Source: Lachnospiraceae bacterium
GTDB lineage: Bacteria > Bacillota > Clostridia > Lachnospirales > Lachnospiraceae
NCBI GenBank assembly: GCA_017626325.1
Contig: JAGAIZ010000088.1
Location: 1 to 43,214, forward strand
Length of the DNA stretch: 43,214 bases
Direction: 5' to 3'
Shown: positions 25,114 to 33,737 of the stretch, one piece after another
Position numbering within the stretch: the stretch's first letter is position 1
Layout: the number at the start of each line of letters is the position of its first letter
Notes under the pieces: model-generated
What the model was told of the DNA's origin: nothing
The model's database searches: none
Seen by the model: only the letters and a program-made list of their open reading frames with translations
Made by a program: the position numbers and the translations under genes

Positions 25114-27024
25114 TTATAATTCCTCAAGCTGCCGCAGCCAGACCGCCGCGCAGGCGTCGGAAGGCATACGCAGATCTCCCCGGGGCGAGACCGCCACGCT
25201 TCCCACCTTCGGTCCGTCCGGCAGGCAGGAACGCTTAAACTGCTGCGCAAAAAATCTCCGGTAGAATACCTTCAGCCATTTCAATATGACAGCCTTGTCA
25301 TAAATGCCCCGGAATGCTTCACCGGCAATCCGGTATACCTTTGCCGGCTCAAATCCGCAGCGCAGCATATAATATAAGAAAAAGTCATGCAACTCATAAG
25401 GACCTACCAAATCCTCGGTTTTCTGCGAAATCACCCCATCCACCGGCGGCAGAAGTTCAGGACTGACAGGCGTGTCAAGTACGTCCAGCAGCACTTCTTC
25501 TAACTGCCTGTTATCACAGGTGTCCGCGTAATACTGCACCAGATGCCGCACCAGCGTCTTAGGCACGCCTGCATTGACGCCGTACATGGACATGTGATCG
25601 CCGTTATAGGTCGCCCATCCAAGGGCAAGCTCCGACATATCCCCGGTACCGATCACCATGCCGCCTGTACGGTTGGCAATGTCCATCAGAATCTGCGTCC
25701 GCTCTCTGGCCTGTCCGTTCTCATAGGTCACGTCGTGGCATTCCATATCCTGCTTAATGTCCCGGAAATGAACAGTCACCGCTTCCTTAATATCCACCTC
25801 TTCCAGTGTGGTTCCGAGAGTTCTGGCCAGCTTGCAGGCATTGTCATAGGTTCTGTCTGTGGTGCCAAAGCAGGGCATCGTCACGGAAGTAATCTTACTT
25901 CTGTCAAGCCCCAGCATATCGAAGGCCCGCACCGTGACCAGAAGCGCCAGGGTAGAATCCAGGCCCCCGGAAATCCCCAGCACCGCCGACTGGCAGCCCG
26001 TATGCTCACAGCGTTTCTTTAAGCCGTAAGACTGAATCGACAAAATCTCATCACACCGTTTCTCCCGCTCTGTCTGGTCGGAAGGCACAAAAGGACGGGG
26101 CGCAAATTTACGCTCCAATACCGTATCCTCCTCTTCCATCGAAATCGGCAGCACCAGATACGCTTCTCTTTTTTCCGGCAGGTAAGTCGTCATCCTGCGC
26201 CTCTCATGGCGCAGCCTGTGGATATCGATATCCGCATAGATATTTTCCGGTACAAAACGCTTCGCCTGCGCCAATACGGTTCCGTTCTCCGCTATGATAT
26301 TGTGGCCGCCGAACACCAGATCCTGGGTAGATTCCCCTTCTCCCGCCGAAGCGTAAATATAAGCGGCAATCAGCTTGGCACTGGTAGACTTTACTAACAT
26401 CTCGCGGTAGGTATCCTTTCCTACCGTCTCATTGGATGCGGACAGATTTACCAGCACAGTGGCGCCAGCCAGCGCGTGACGGATTCCCGGCGAATCGGCT
26501 GCCCAGATATCTTCACAGATTTCACAGCCCACCACCAGACCGTTTACCGCATCCGCCTCAAACAGAATGTTCGTTCCAAAAGGCGCCTCTTTTCCGTCAA
26601 AACGGTAAGTCTCCGGCACTTCGCTGCCCGGCGTAAAATGCCTCGCCTCATAGAATTCCGCGTAAGCAGGAATATATTTCTTCGGGATAAAAGCAAGCAC
26701 CTCGCCGTTTTGCAGCGCCGCCGCCACATTATAAAGCTTGTGATCCTTTTCCAGCGGAAGCCCTACGAAGACAAGCGCGTCGCTTCCCTCTGTCGCCTCT
26801 GCCACGATACGCAGTCCTTCTTTGGCCTGGGATAACAGAAGCTCCTGCAAAAAAAGATCGTTACAGGTATAGCCCGTCAGACACAGTTCAGGAAAAACAA
26901 TGATTTTCGCTCCCTTCGCCGTCGCCTCTTCCAAACCTTTGCAGATTTCCTCCGCATTATAAATCGGATCAGCCACCCTGATCTTGGGTGTCATTGCCGC
27001 TGTTTTCACAAATCCATGTTTCAT
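25114..27024 (-). CDS. nadE: glutamine-dependent NAD+ synthetase
   Basis: Last step of NAD+ synthesis: amidation of deamido-NAD+ with glutamine and ATP. The 636-aa two-domain enzyme has an N-terminal nitrilase-type glutaminase with catalytic Glu in VFPELCLTGY (Glu 46), Lys in IPKKYIPAYAEFYEARHF (about 124) and Cys in CEICEDIWAAD (about 177). The C-terminal synthetase has the PP-loop ILGISGGLDSTLALLV (about 350), TGDMSELALGWATYNGDHMSMY and the end KVGSVAVSPRGDLRMPSDA. Monocistronic by spacing (253 bp to hslO). The start at 27024 has a purine-rich but modest ribosome site. Confidence 0.96.
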   Translation of the reverse strand: MKHGFVKTAAMTPKIRVADPIYNAEEICKGLEEATAKGAKIIVFPELCLTGYTCNDLFLQELLLSQAKEGLRIVAEATEGSDALVFVGLPLEKDHKLYNVAAALQNGEVLAFIPKKYIPAYAEFYEARHFTPGSEVPETYRFDGKEAPFGTNILFEADAVNGLVVGCEICEDIWAADSPGIRHALAGATVLVNLSASNETVGKDTYREMLVKSTSAKLIAAYIYASAGEGESTQDLVFGGHNIIAENGTVLAQAKRFVPENIYADIDIHRLRHERRRMTTYLPEKREAYLVLPISMEEEDTVLERKFAPRPFVPSDQTEREKRCDEILSIQSYGLKKRCEHTGCQSAVLGISGGLDSTLALLVTVRAFDMLGLDRSKITSVTMPCFGTTDRTYDNACKLARTLGTTLEEVDIKEAVTVHFRDIKQDMECHDVTYENGQARERTQILMDIANRTGGMVIGTGDMSELALGWATYNGDHMSMYGVNAGVPKTLVRHLVQYYADTCDNRQLEEVLLDVLDTPVSPELLPPVDGVISQKTEDLVGPYELHDFFLYYMLRCGFEPAKVYRIAGEAFRGIYDKAVILKWLKVFYRRFFAQQFKRSCLPDGPKVGSVAVSPRGDLRMPSDACAAVWLRQLEEL

Positions 27025-27277
27025 AACGCACGCCGCCTCTCTTCCTTCCCTGCTCTTTTATTACTGTTCTTCTTACTTCTGCTTTTTATTACTGTTTTTC
27101 CTATTTCTGCTTTTCTTATTTCTGCTTTTCTTGCTTCTGTTTTTTATTTCTGCTTCTCATTTTCTTTCTATAGAATATCATGCACAATTATCATGACTCT
27201 ATCCATAAACCCTGAAACATCCTGTTCCGGCAGACTGCAGTCTCCGTTTTATGATTCTTTTACGCTTACCTTGCCGG
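27025..27277. repeat. pyrimidine-rich low-complexity tract
   Basis: From about 27050 to 27170 the plus strand is a degenerate tandem of TTATTTCTGCTTTTC-like units of about 15 bp. On the minus strand, which is the nadE leader, this is purine-rich AGAAATAAGAAAAGCAG. The rest of the gap holds no gene and no clear terminator for hslO. Confidence 0.6.
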
Positions 27278-28159
27278 TTATCCGCTGATTCTCCTGTTTA
27301 TTTCCTTCAGCTCTTTTACGCCGAACACATAACGCTGGTTACAGAAATGGCAATTAAGCTCCACATCTTTTCCCTCATCGATCAGACTCTGCAATTCCTT
27401 CCTGCCAAGGCTGATAAGGACCTTCTCCACCCGTTCCCTGCTGCAATTGCATTGAAACCGCACAGGCATGGTGTCGGTAATTTCAAGTCCCATATCTCCC
27501 AGCACCAGTTCCAGAATCTGCTCCGGTGTACTGCCGTCCTCCAGCATGGCCGTGATTGGCTTCATTGCGGAAAGCTTCCTCTCCAGTTGATCGATCACCC
27601 GTTCCTCTGTAAAAGGCATCAACTGGAGGATAAAGCCGCCCGCCTGCTTCACCGTATTATTCCTGTCCATCAGAACGCCCAGCGCCACACTGGACGGCAC
27701 CTGCTCGGAAGCCGCGAAATAGTAGGTCAGATCGTTCGCAATCTCTCCGGTTTTCAGTTCGATCGCAGAAGAATAGGGTTCCTTTAATCCCATGTCCTTG
27801 ATGACTGTCAGAACACCTACGCCGATCACACCGCCTACATCCAGCTTCCCTGCGCTGTTGGGCGGCATCATCGCCTGCGGATTGTCCGCGTAGCCTTTCA
27901 CAGTCCCCTTCGAATCCGCCGTCACAGTCAGACCATGAACCGGACCGGAACCGCCAATCTGCAGGGTCAGCATATCGTTTTCACCTTTTAGCATACTTCC
28001 CATCATAACGCCGCCCGTCATCAGCCGTCCCAGCGCCGCCGTCACCACCGGACTGGTATCATGGGCCGCTCTCGCCCGCTCTACCAATTCCCTGGAAGTC
28101 ACCGCAAACGCCCGAATCTGTGCGTTCGCCGCTGTCGCTCTTACCATATAATCTGTCAT
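27278..28159 (-). CDS. hslO: Hsp33 redox-regulated chaperonin
   Basis: A holdase that is switched on by oxidation of zinc-bound cysteines. The 293-aa product is full length. The N-terminal core has LGRLMTGGVMMGSMLK and GSGPVHGLTVTADSKGTVKGYADNP. The C-terminal zinc motif is complete: CNCSRERV (about residues 240-247) and CHFCNQRY (about 272-279). Start ATG at 28159 follows GAAGGG. Divergent from tRNA-Val, with the tRNA promoter between them. Confidence 0.96.
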   Translation of the reverse strand: MTDYMVRATAANAQIRAFAVTSRELVERARAAHDTSPVVTAALGRLMTGGVMMGSMLKGENDMLTLQIGGSGPVHGLTVTADSKGTVKGYADNPQAMMPPNSAGKLDVGGVIGVGVLTVIKDMGLKEPYSSAIELKTGEIANDLTYYFAASEQVPSSVALGVLMDRNNTVKQAGGFILQLMPFTEERVIDQLERKLSAMKPITAMLEDGSTPEQILELVLGDMGLEITDTMPVRFQCNCSRERVEKVLISLGRKELQSLIDEGKDVELNCHFCNQRYVFGVKELKEINRRISG

Positions 28160-28180
28160 GCCAAAACCCTTCTTTCCATC

Positions 28181-28208
28181 TTGATTTTATCGTTCTGCGT
28201 GCTATAAT
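28181..28208 (+). promoter_or_regulatory. tRNA-Val promoter
   Basis: TTGATT (28181-28186), 16 nt, TATAAT (28203-28208). Start predicted a few bases before the tRNA 5' end. Confidence 0.65.
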
Positions 28209-28217
28209 AATATCTAT

Positions 28218-28291
28218 GGAAGCATAGCTCAGCCGGGATGAGCGTTCGCCTCACACGCGAGAGGTCATGGGTTCGAGCCCCATTGCTTCCA
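28218..28291 (+). tRNA. tRNA-Val (CAC)
   Basis: A complete 74-nt cloverleaf. Acceptor stem GGAAGCA / TGCTTCC (28218-28224, 28284-28290) with discriminator A28291; D stem GCTC/GAGC; anticodon loop CTCACAC with anticodon CAC at 28252-28254 (reads GUG, valine). The variable loop is AGGTC, then T stem ATGGG/CCCAT with loop TTCGAGC. CCA is not encoded. A T6 run follows directly as terminator-like tail. It stands alone, not in an rRNA or tRNA cluster. Confidence 0.96.
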
Positions 28292-28411
28292 TTTTTTGTG
28301 CTTATGCAGTTCTTGCGCTCTCTGATGCATTTCTTCATTTTCCGGCAGTATCGACTATTTCCACCCCGGAAAGCTTCTGCGCGTTACGTTTCCCGACGGC
28401 ACAGGCTTCCT

Positions 28412-29311
28412 TTACTCTACGCACACGCGGCTGTTTGCCTCCGCAGCCTCTCCTTTGCGCGCCACGATATAGATTCTCTCGCTCTCGTCAGTCACCGCGC
28501 CGTGGGTATCCGCATCAATTGCCTCTATAAACTGCAGGCCCGCCTGTTCCACCAGCGCAAGCATCTGCCCCAGGCGATACCCCCGCTGATAATGAGTCTC
28601 CCGGAACCTGCGAAACCACGACCCGTCAACTGATCGTTCCGATTCTCCTCCTGCATCCCGTGCATTCTCCGGTTCCACACCCTCTTTTACAAAGATTGTC
28701 AGATCATACTCGTTGATCTCTTCCTCTTCATGATAATAGTTTTCCCAGATAAAACTGCATTCCTCCCGGTTCTCCGCAATGGTCGTATCTCCGATGACCA
28801 CTTCATATTTATAGACCGTATTGAAATCAAAGATAAAAAGCCCCTGCGGATAGAGATAGTTATTCACCAGCCGAAAGGTCTGCAGAATATCCTCTTCCTC
28901 CAGCAGATAATTCAGGGAATCGCAGACACTGATTACCGCTCCCACTGTGCCGTACAATTCAAATTCCCGCATGTCCTGCAGCAGATACAGAATGTTAAGC
29001 CCCGACCTCTCCCGCTTCTCCATAGCGATTTGGAGCATCTCCGGGGCATTGTCCACGCCGATCATCTCATACCCCCGGCGGGCTAACAACTCCGTCAGCG
29101 TACCCGTACCGCAGCCCAGGTCCAGAACCGTGCGCCGCTCCTGCGTAAGATTCTCCCTTATCTGCGCATTTGTGATCGCGCCGTCCACCGCTTCCTCTGT
29201 CAGGCTGCCGTATCTGTCAAGCAGTTCTACAATATAATCGCACCATTCTTCATAGGGCGTTTCATCCATAAAAACATCATAAACCAATGCAAAATCCGTA
29301 TATGCTTCCAT
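28412..29311 (-). CDS. class I SAM-dependent methyltransferase
   Basis: A 299-aa cytoplasmic methyltransferase with the Rossmann SAM site VLDLGCGTGTLTELLARRGYEMIGVDNAPEML (about residues 75-108) and the post-motifs DMREFELYGTVGAVISVCDSLNYLLEEED typical of the small-molecule methyltransferase_25 group. Substrate unknown. A Gly/Asp-rich insertion (VEPENARDAGGESERSVDGS) interrupts the beta-sheet region. The start at 29311 has GAGG at 6 nt; upstream in-frame residues are unrelated. It begins 26 bp after the GH20 stop, so the two are co-transcribed. Confidence 0.9.
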   Translation of the reverse strand: MEAYTDFALVYDVFMDETPYEEWCDYIVELLDRYGSLTEEAVDGAITNAQIRENLTQERRTVLDLGCGTGTLTELLARRGYEMIGVDNAPEMLQIAMEKRERSGLNILYLLQDMREFELYGTVGAVISVCDSLNYLLEEEDILQTFRLVNNYLYPQGLFIFDFNTVYKYEVVIGDTTIAENREECSFIWENYYHEEEEINEYDLTIFVKEGVEPENARDAGGESERSVDGSWFRRFRETHYQRGYRLGQMLALVEQAGLQFIEAIDADTHGAVTDESERIYIVARKGEAAEANSRVCVE

Positions 29312-29337
29312 ATGAATCCTCGTTTCGCGCGTCCCCG

Positions 29338-31809
29338 CTACTGCCACAGTTTACCGGCTATCACTTCAATCGGCCGTACAAACCGCTCATACATTTCCGC
29401 TTCGCCGATGCCCAGTTCTCTGCTTCTGTCATTCCAAATCATATAGGCGGCTCCAAGCATCTGCGGCGAATAGGAGGGAACAATTTCCAGTTCATTATAG
29501 TCATAGAACTTATTCGGTTCCCAGTTCCTGCGCAAATCTTCTTCATCCAGATAATCATAGCCGCCGCCCGGTATAATGTAAAGATGATTATTCTGCATGT
29601 TGATAATAGAATACCCAGCTTCATACATCTCGCGCGGATCAGCCCAAACCATGCTCCACAGACTCATCTGCAGATTCTCCGTCCCCGGAACCGTCGTGCC
29701 GCCCACGTTGCTGAGGCTTCCCCACAGGCGCGCCGTCTTCCCCGCGGACTGTACCAATTCATTGATTTCTACGAGAAACTGCCGGTATTCCTCGCCGTCC
29801 CCGTAATATTCATCCATACCAATTCCCACGATCTGCGCTTCCCGAAAGGCTCCGCTCGTCCCATCCAGCGCTTCCCGCCAGATCTCTTTGACAAATTCCA
29901 CCGCGTCAGTATTGTGCAGATCAATCTGATCCACCGATTCAACACTGCCAGTCAGCGCATATTCCGGAAACAGCTTCGTAATCGCCAGCGAATGCGCCGG
30001 CGTGTCGATCTCCGGCACCACCGTCACGCCATAGTCCTTCGCTGCCGCAATCAGCTCTGCAAATTCTTCCCTGGAATAACTGTAATCCCGGGCAGTCAGC
30101 CTTTCGCCGTCCTCATTTGTAAGTTCCGATTCCAGACGGAATGCACTATAGGCGGTCATAGCGTTTTCCACGGAATCCGTCAGCCCGCTGGTGGAAAGTA
30201 TCTCATTATCATTCAAGTGAATAGTCAGATCATTCATCTTATACCAGGACATGGTTTCCACAATCTGATAGAGCATCGCAAGCGACACTTCTTTTCTTGC
30301 CACATCGATACCGAACCCCCGCACCTCGTATAAGGGATAATCTCTAATCCTCCCCTGGGGAACCGCGCACGGCTGCCGCTTCGGCGCATTGTCCGGCTCT
30401 CCCCCGGATTCCTCCTGTGATACGGTATATATTTCCTCCTGCCATGCCGGAAAAAGCAACTGTAAAAGAGTAACCGTCCCCCACCGCAGTCCGGTTGAGG
30501 ACTCTGCTTTTATAACGCACGTGTCAGTTATGTCGCAGGTATATCCTTCTTCTCCGAGGCCGTTTGCTTCCTCCGCATAGCCCAGATAGATATCTCCCGG
30601 CCGCAGATCCGCTATCGTTCCCTCGCAGATTTCAAGCTGATATCTGCCGCTCTCTTCCGTATTGACAGATTCGTTCCCGCTGCCGCCGACGCTTCCCGTA
30701 CCGCTTACTTCTGCCAAATCTTCCCTTATGCATCCCGTCATGCCGCAATACTGCTCTGCCAGCAAAAGCGCCGTATCCATAAGCTCCTGCGCTCTTTCTC
30801 CATCCGGCCCGCTTACATCCGCTTCTGTCTCTGCGTCTGCTGCCGCGCCTGCCGAAGTCATATCCACAATCACCCGGGTCTGCTCTGTCACCTGAAAAGT
30901 CCCTGTGCCGCCCTTCCACTCCTGCACCCCGGGGACTACAGCCGGACACGCATTTACCGATGTTTCCCGGCGCGCTGCCGTATCCTCTCCGTCAGCCGCA
31001 TCCTCACAGGCAGGCACTTCCACCAGAAACGACACCTCTCTTACTTCCTCTTCTCCTGCGCTGTCCTCTACCCGGTAGCCTACCGTCACCTCTTGGTCCT
31101 GAAGCGTATCGTAGACCGTGCCGTCCGCGCCAATCACCTGTTCCAGATCCGCGCCGATAAACATAACCTCATATCCCTCCGGCGCTTCCGGCTCCGACAG
31201 CCGCCTGCTTCCGTCTGCCGCCTGCTCGATGACCGGAGCCTCTACCAGATATGCGGCAGGCTTGTCCGCATATACTTCGAACTCATAGAGCGATACATTC
31301 TGATAGAGATTGGAGTAATCCTCTTCCCTCCTCGACACCTCATCTACAGACAGGCGAAGATAACGCACGCTCACCGCTTCTTCCAATGCGATTTCCTGAT
31401 TCTTCCTCTCCGGCGCGGTATCAAAAACGCGCAGTGTCTCCCATGTCTCCCCATCAAGGGAACTTTCCAACGCATAGGATACGGCATTGCACCGCTCCCA
31501 CTTGAGTATAACAAAAGAAACTGAAATTTCTTCCGGAAATTCCAGTTCTATATAGTGGGACGCATCTTCCCAGTTATTCTCGCTGGACCAACGGGAGGAT
31601 AACGACTCATCGTCCCCGTCGATTGCCCTGTCAGCCGACAAATCTTCCGTCTCCACACTGTCACAGGAAGCGGTTACGCCCTTCATCAGCGCAAGATTTT
31701 TGCTCTGTCCGGCGTTGTCCCTGCTCACCAGCACCGTCACGAAGATAACGCACACAAGCGCCATCACGCTTACGCCGCACAGCATAATGTTTCTTTTCTT
31801 CTTATCCAT
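29338..31809 (-). CDS. GH20 beta-N-acetylhexosaminidase-like with F5/8C domain
   Basis: The 823-aa protein is exported or anchored. An N-terminal membrane segment (about 8-28, LCGVSVMALVCVIFVTVLV) precedes a F5/8 type C (CBM32-like) domain, about 36-175, with NLALMKGVTASCDSVE and SHYIELEFP. A strand-rich linker and GH20b-like domain (about 285-480) follow, then the GH20 barrel from YEVRGFGIDVARKEVSL. The catalytic Asp-Glu pair is in GIGMDEYYG (Asp 666, Glu 667). VVPEIDTPAHS, a later barrel strand, is also family sequence. It likely removes terminal GlcNAc or GalNAc from host or microbial glycans. No sortase motif. Ribosome site at 31809 is weak. Confidence 0.9.
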   Translation of the reverse strand: MDKKKRNIMLCGVSVMALVCVIFVTVLVSRDNAGQSKNLALMKGVTASCDSVETEDLSADRAIDGDDESLSSRWSSENNWEDASHYIELEFPEEISVSFVILKWERCNAVSYALESSLDGETWETLRVFDTAPERKNQEIALEEAVSVRYLRLSVDEVSRREEDYSNLYQNVSLYEFEVYADKPAAYLVEAPVIEQAADGSRRLSEPEAPEGYEVMFIGADLEQVIGADGTVYDTLQDQEVTVGYRVEDSAGEEEVREVSFLVEVPACEDAADGEDTAARRETSVNACPAVVPGVQEWKGGTGTFQVTEQTRVIVDMTSAGAAADAETEADVSGPDGERAQELMDTALLLAEQYCGMTGCIREDLAEVSGTGSVGGSGNESVNTEESGRYQLEICEGTIADLRPGDIYLGYAEEANGLGEEGYTCDITDTCVIKAESSTGLRWGTVTLLQLLFPAWQEEIYTVSQEESGGEPDNAPKRQPCAVPQGRIRDYPLYEVRGFGIDVARKEVSLAMLYQIVETMSWYKMNDLTIHLNDNEILSTSGLTDSVENAMTAYSAFRLESELTNEDGERLTARDYSYSREEFAELIAAAKDYGVTVVPEIDTPAHSLAITKLFPEYALTGSVESVDQIDLHNTDAVEFVKEIWREALDGTSGAFREAQIVGIGMDEYYGDGEEYRQFLVEINELVQSAGKTARLWGSLSNVGGTTVPGTENLQMSLWSMVWADPREMYEAGYSIINMQNNHLYIIPGGGYDYLDEEDLRRNWEPNKFYDYNELEIVPSYSPQMLGAAYMIWNDRSRELGIGEAEMYERFVRPIEVIAGKLWQ

Positions 31810-31955
31810 CCGCAGCCATACCCTTCTTCATCCTGTCCGCCAGACTGAAATAGCCCGGCTCAGCCTGCTGCCTGGGTTCTTCCTTTCTATTGCGGCTGTG
31901 CAGTCCTTTCTGCGCTTTCCCACAGCCGGATGCCTTGTTTGCTGCCGTACAGCCT
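31810..31955. other. gap between GH20 and COG2426 genes
   Basis: A 146-bp stretch with no gene that I can support. A palindrome-like GGCTGTG/CACAGCC pair (31903-31927) could form a weak hairpin at the COG2426 gene end, without a clear U-run. Confidence 0.3.
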
Positions 31956-32456
31956 CTATCCGAGCAACGCGCCCAGCAGGCCATAAGAGACAACAGACAT
32001 AATAATCGTCGCTATCGCGATACCGAGAAGCTCCGCCAAAACGGCTTTCTTGAAATCCACTTCCAGAAGCGCTGCAATCAGAGAGCCGGTCCAGGCTCCA
32101 GTTCCCGGCAGCGGAATGCCTACGAACAATACCAGCCCCCAGAATTCATACTTCTTAATGTTATCACTTTTGCTCATAGCCCGGTTCTCTAACCGCTCAA
32201 TCAAGCCCCGGAATATCTTAATCTTTTTCATCCATTTGAAAATCTGCCTGATAAACAGCAGAATAAACGGAATCGGAATGATATTGCCAGCAATACAAAG
32301 CGGAATCGCCGTTGTAATAGGCACCCGCAATAAAGATGCTACAATCAGGCCCCCTCTGAGTTCCAGAATCGGGATCATTGATATGATAAATACAACGACC
32401 TCTTTGGCTACATATTTTCCAAGCGTATTTGCAAATGCTACTGCTAATCCTTCCAT
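31956..32456 (-). CDS. COG2426 small multidrug-export-like membrane protein
   Basis: A 166-aa integral membrane protein with about four helices. The N-terminal segment has the family signature IISMIPILELRGGLIVAS (ELRG preceded by a P), then CIAGNIIPIPFILLF, the central WGLVLFVGIPLPGTGAWTGSLIAALL and the terminal helix IATIIMSVVSYGLL. The family (PF06695) is called small multi-drug export, though transport is not well proven. Start ATG at 32456 with GGAAAGAGG-like site. Follows hisC by 85 bp in the same direction. Confidence 0.9.
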   Translation of the reverse strand: MEGLAVAFANTLGKYVAKEVVVFIISMIPILELRGGLIVASLLRVPITTAIPLCIAGNIIPIPFILLFIRQIFKWMKKIKIFRGLIERLENRAMSKSDNIKKYEFWGLVLFVGIPLPGTGAWTGSLIAALLEVDFKKAVLAELLGIAIATIIMSVVSYGLLGALLG

Positions 32457-32541
32457 TACAACCTCTTTCCTCTTCTTATCTCTGTTATTTGATGGTAAAG
32501 CTTCCTATAAAAATATATGCTTTCCGGTTTATAATATATTC

Positions 32542-33606
32542 TCAGCTTTCGCCGCCGCAAATCTTCTCAAGAGCGGCATACAGCGCCTCCATCTCTTCAT
32601 CCGTGCCAATGGTAATCCGCAGATAATTGCTGATCCTGTCCTTATTCCAATGTCTGACATATATGTCATTTTCTTTGAGTTTTTCGAAGATCACCTCTGC
32701 GGGTATCTTCCGATGCGACGCAAAGATAAAATTACTGGACGATTTCGGAAAGGTAAAGCCGAGTCTCGTCAGTTCTTCTTCCGCTCTCTCCCGAGTCTTG
32801 ATAATCCTGCCGCAGCACTCCTTAAAATAGGCTTCATCTCTGACCGACGCTGCCCCCAGCTCCAGCGCAGTATAATTCATCGTATAGGAATTGACGGAAT
32901 ATTTCACGTCATTCAGATACTGAATCAGCTTCGGCTGCCCCATCGCATACCCGATACGCATACCCGCCATAGCTCTGGATTTGGAGAAGGTCTGCACAAC
33001 CAGCAGATTGTCATATTGGTCAATCAACGGCAGTGCGCTGACTCCGCCGAAATCCACATATGCCTCGTCTACGATCACTACAACATCGCGATTGGCGGCT
33101 ATGATCTCTTCTACCTGGCCTAAATCCATCAGAATTCCCGTCGGCGCATTCGGGTTCGGGAAGACCACGCCGCCGTTTGGCTGCTTATAGTCCTCCGGCC
33201 TGATACAGAAGTCCTCATCCAGCGCCTTCGTCTCGTAGGGAATCTTATATACATCCGCCCACACATCATAGAAGGAATAGGTAATATCCGGAAACAGGAT
33301 CGGCCTTCCGGACTGAAAGAACGTCAAGAACGCCATGGACAGCACATCGTCCGATCCCACTCCGATGAAAATCTGATCCTGATTGATATGATAGTATGAT
33401 GCCAGTTCTTCCGCCAGTTCTGTTTTCTCCGGGAACGCCGGATAAAGCCTCATTCTGTCGCTCTGAAGCTCTGCAATTCTCTTCGCCACCTCCGGCGCCG
33501 GCGGATACGGGCATTCATTGGTATTTAACTTAATAACATTTGCTCTCTGCGGCTGCTCGCCCGGCGTATAAGGCACGACCTTCCGCACATTCTCTTCCCA
33601 CTTCAT
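32542..33606 (-). CDS. hisC: histidinol-phosphate aminotransferase
   Basis: HisC transfers an amino group from glutamate to imidazole acetol-phosphate in histidine synthesis. The 354-aa fold-type I PLP protein has KLNTNECPYPPAP near the start and VGSDDVLSMAFLTFF. PNPNAPTG and VVIVDEAYVDF follow, and the PLP Lys is in QTFSKSRAMAGMRIGYAMG (about residue 220). The end IRITIGTDEEMEAL is typical. The start is ATG at 33606; a GTG at 33618 adds four residues next to AAAGG. No other his genes lie here, so a broad aminotransferase role is possible. Confidence 0.92.
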   Translation of the reverse strand: MKWEENVRKVVPYTPGEQPQRANVIKLNTNECPYPPAPEVAKRIAELQSDRMRLYPAFPEKTELAEELASYYHINQDQIFIGVGSDDVLSMAFLTFFQSGRPILFPDITYSFYDVWADVYKIPYETKALDEDFCIRPEDYKQPNGGVVFPNPNAPTGILMDLGQVEEIIAANRDVVVIVDEAYVDFGGVSALPLIDQYDNLLVVQTFSKSRAMAGMRIGYAMGQPKLIQYLNDVKYSVNSYTMNYTALELGAASVRDEAYFKECCGRIIKTRERAEEELTRLGFTFPKSSSNFIFASHRKIPAEVIFEKLKENDIYVRHWNKDRISNYLRITIGTDEEMEALYAALEKICGGES

Positions 33607-33737
33607 AATAATAACCACGCCTTTCTCTCACTGTGAGGATTTCCGTTATTCCTCTCCTTTATCCTGCAAACATGATCGCCGTAAAATTCTGATGTCACAA
33701 CGCTGCTCCTCTGCGCTGCTCTTCTCCTCTGCGCCGC

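Noticed and set aside
27050-27170. Tandem short repeats considered as a CRISPR array
   Set aside because: Units are about 15 bp, degenerate and contiguous, with no unique spacers and no cas genes nearby.
29287-30333. 348-codon plus-strand open frame opposite the GH20 gene
   Set aside because: It mirrors GH20 codons, has no ribosome site or family features, and the sense strand has clear domain motifs.
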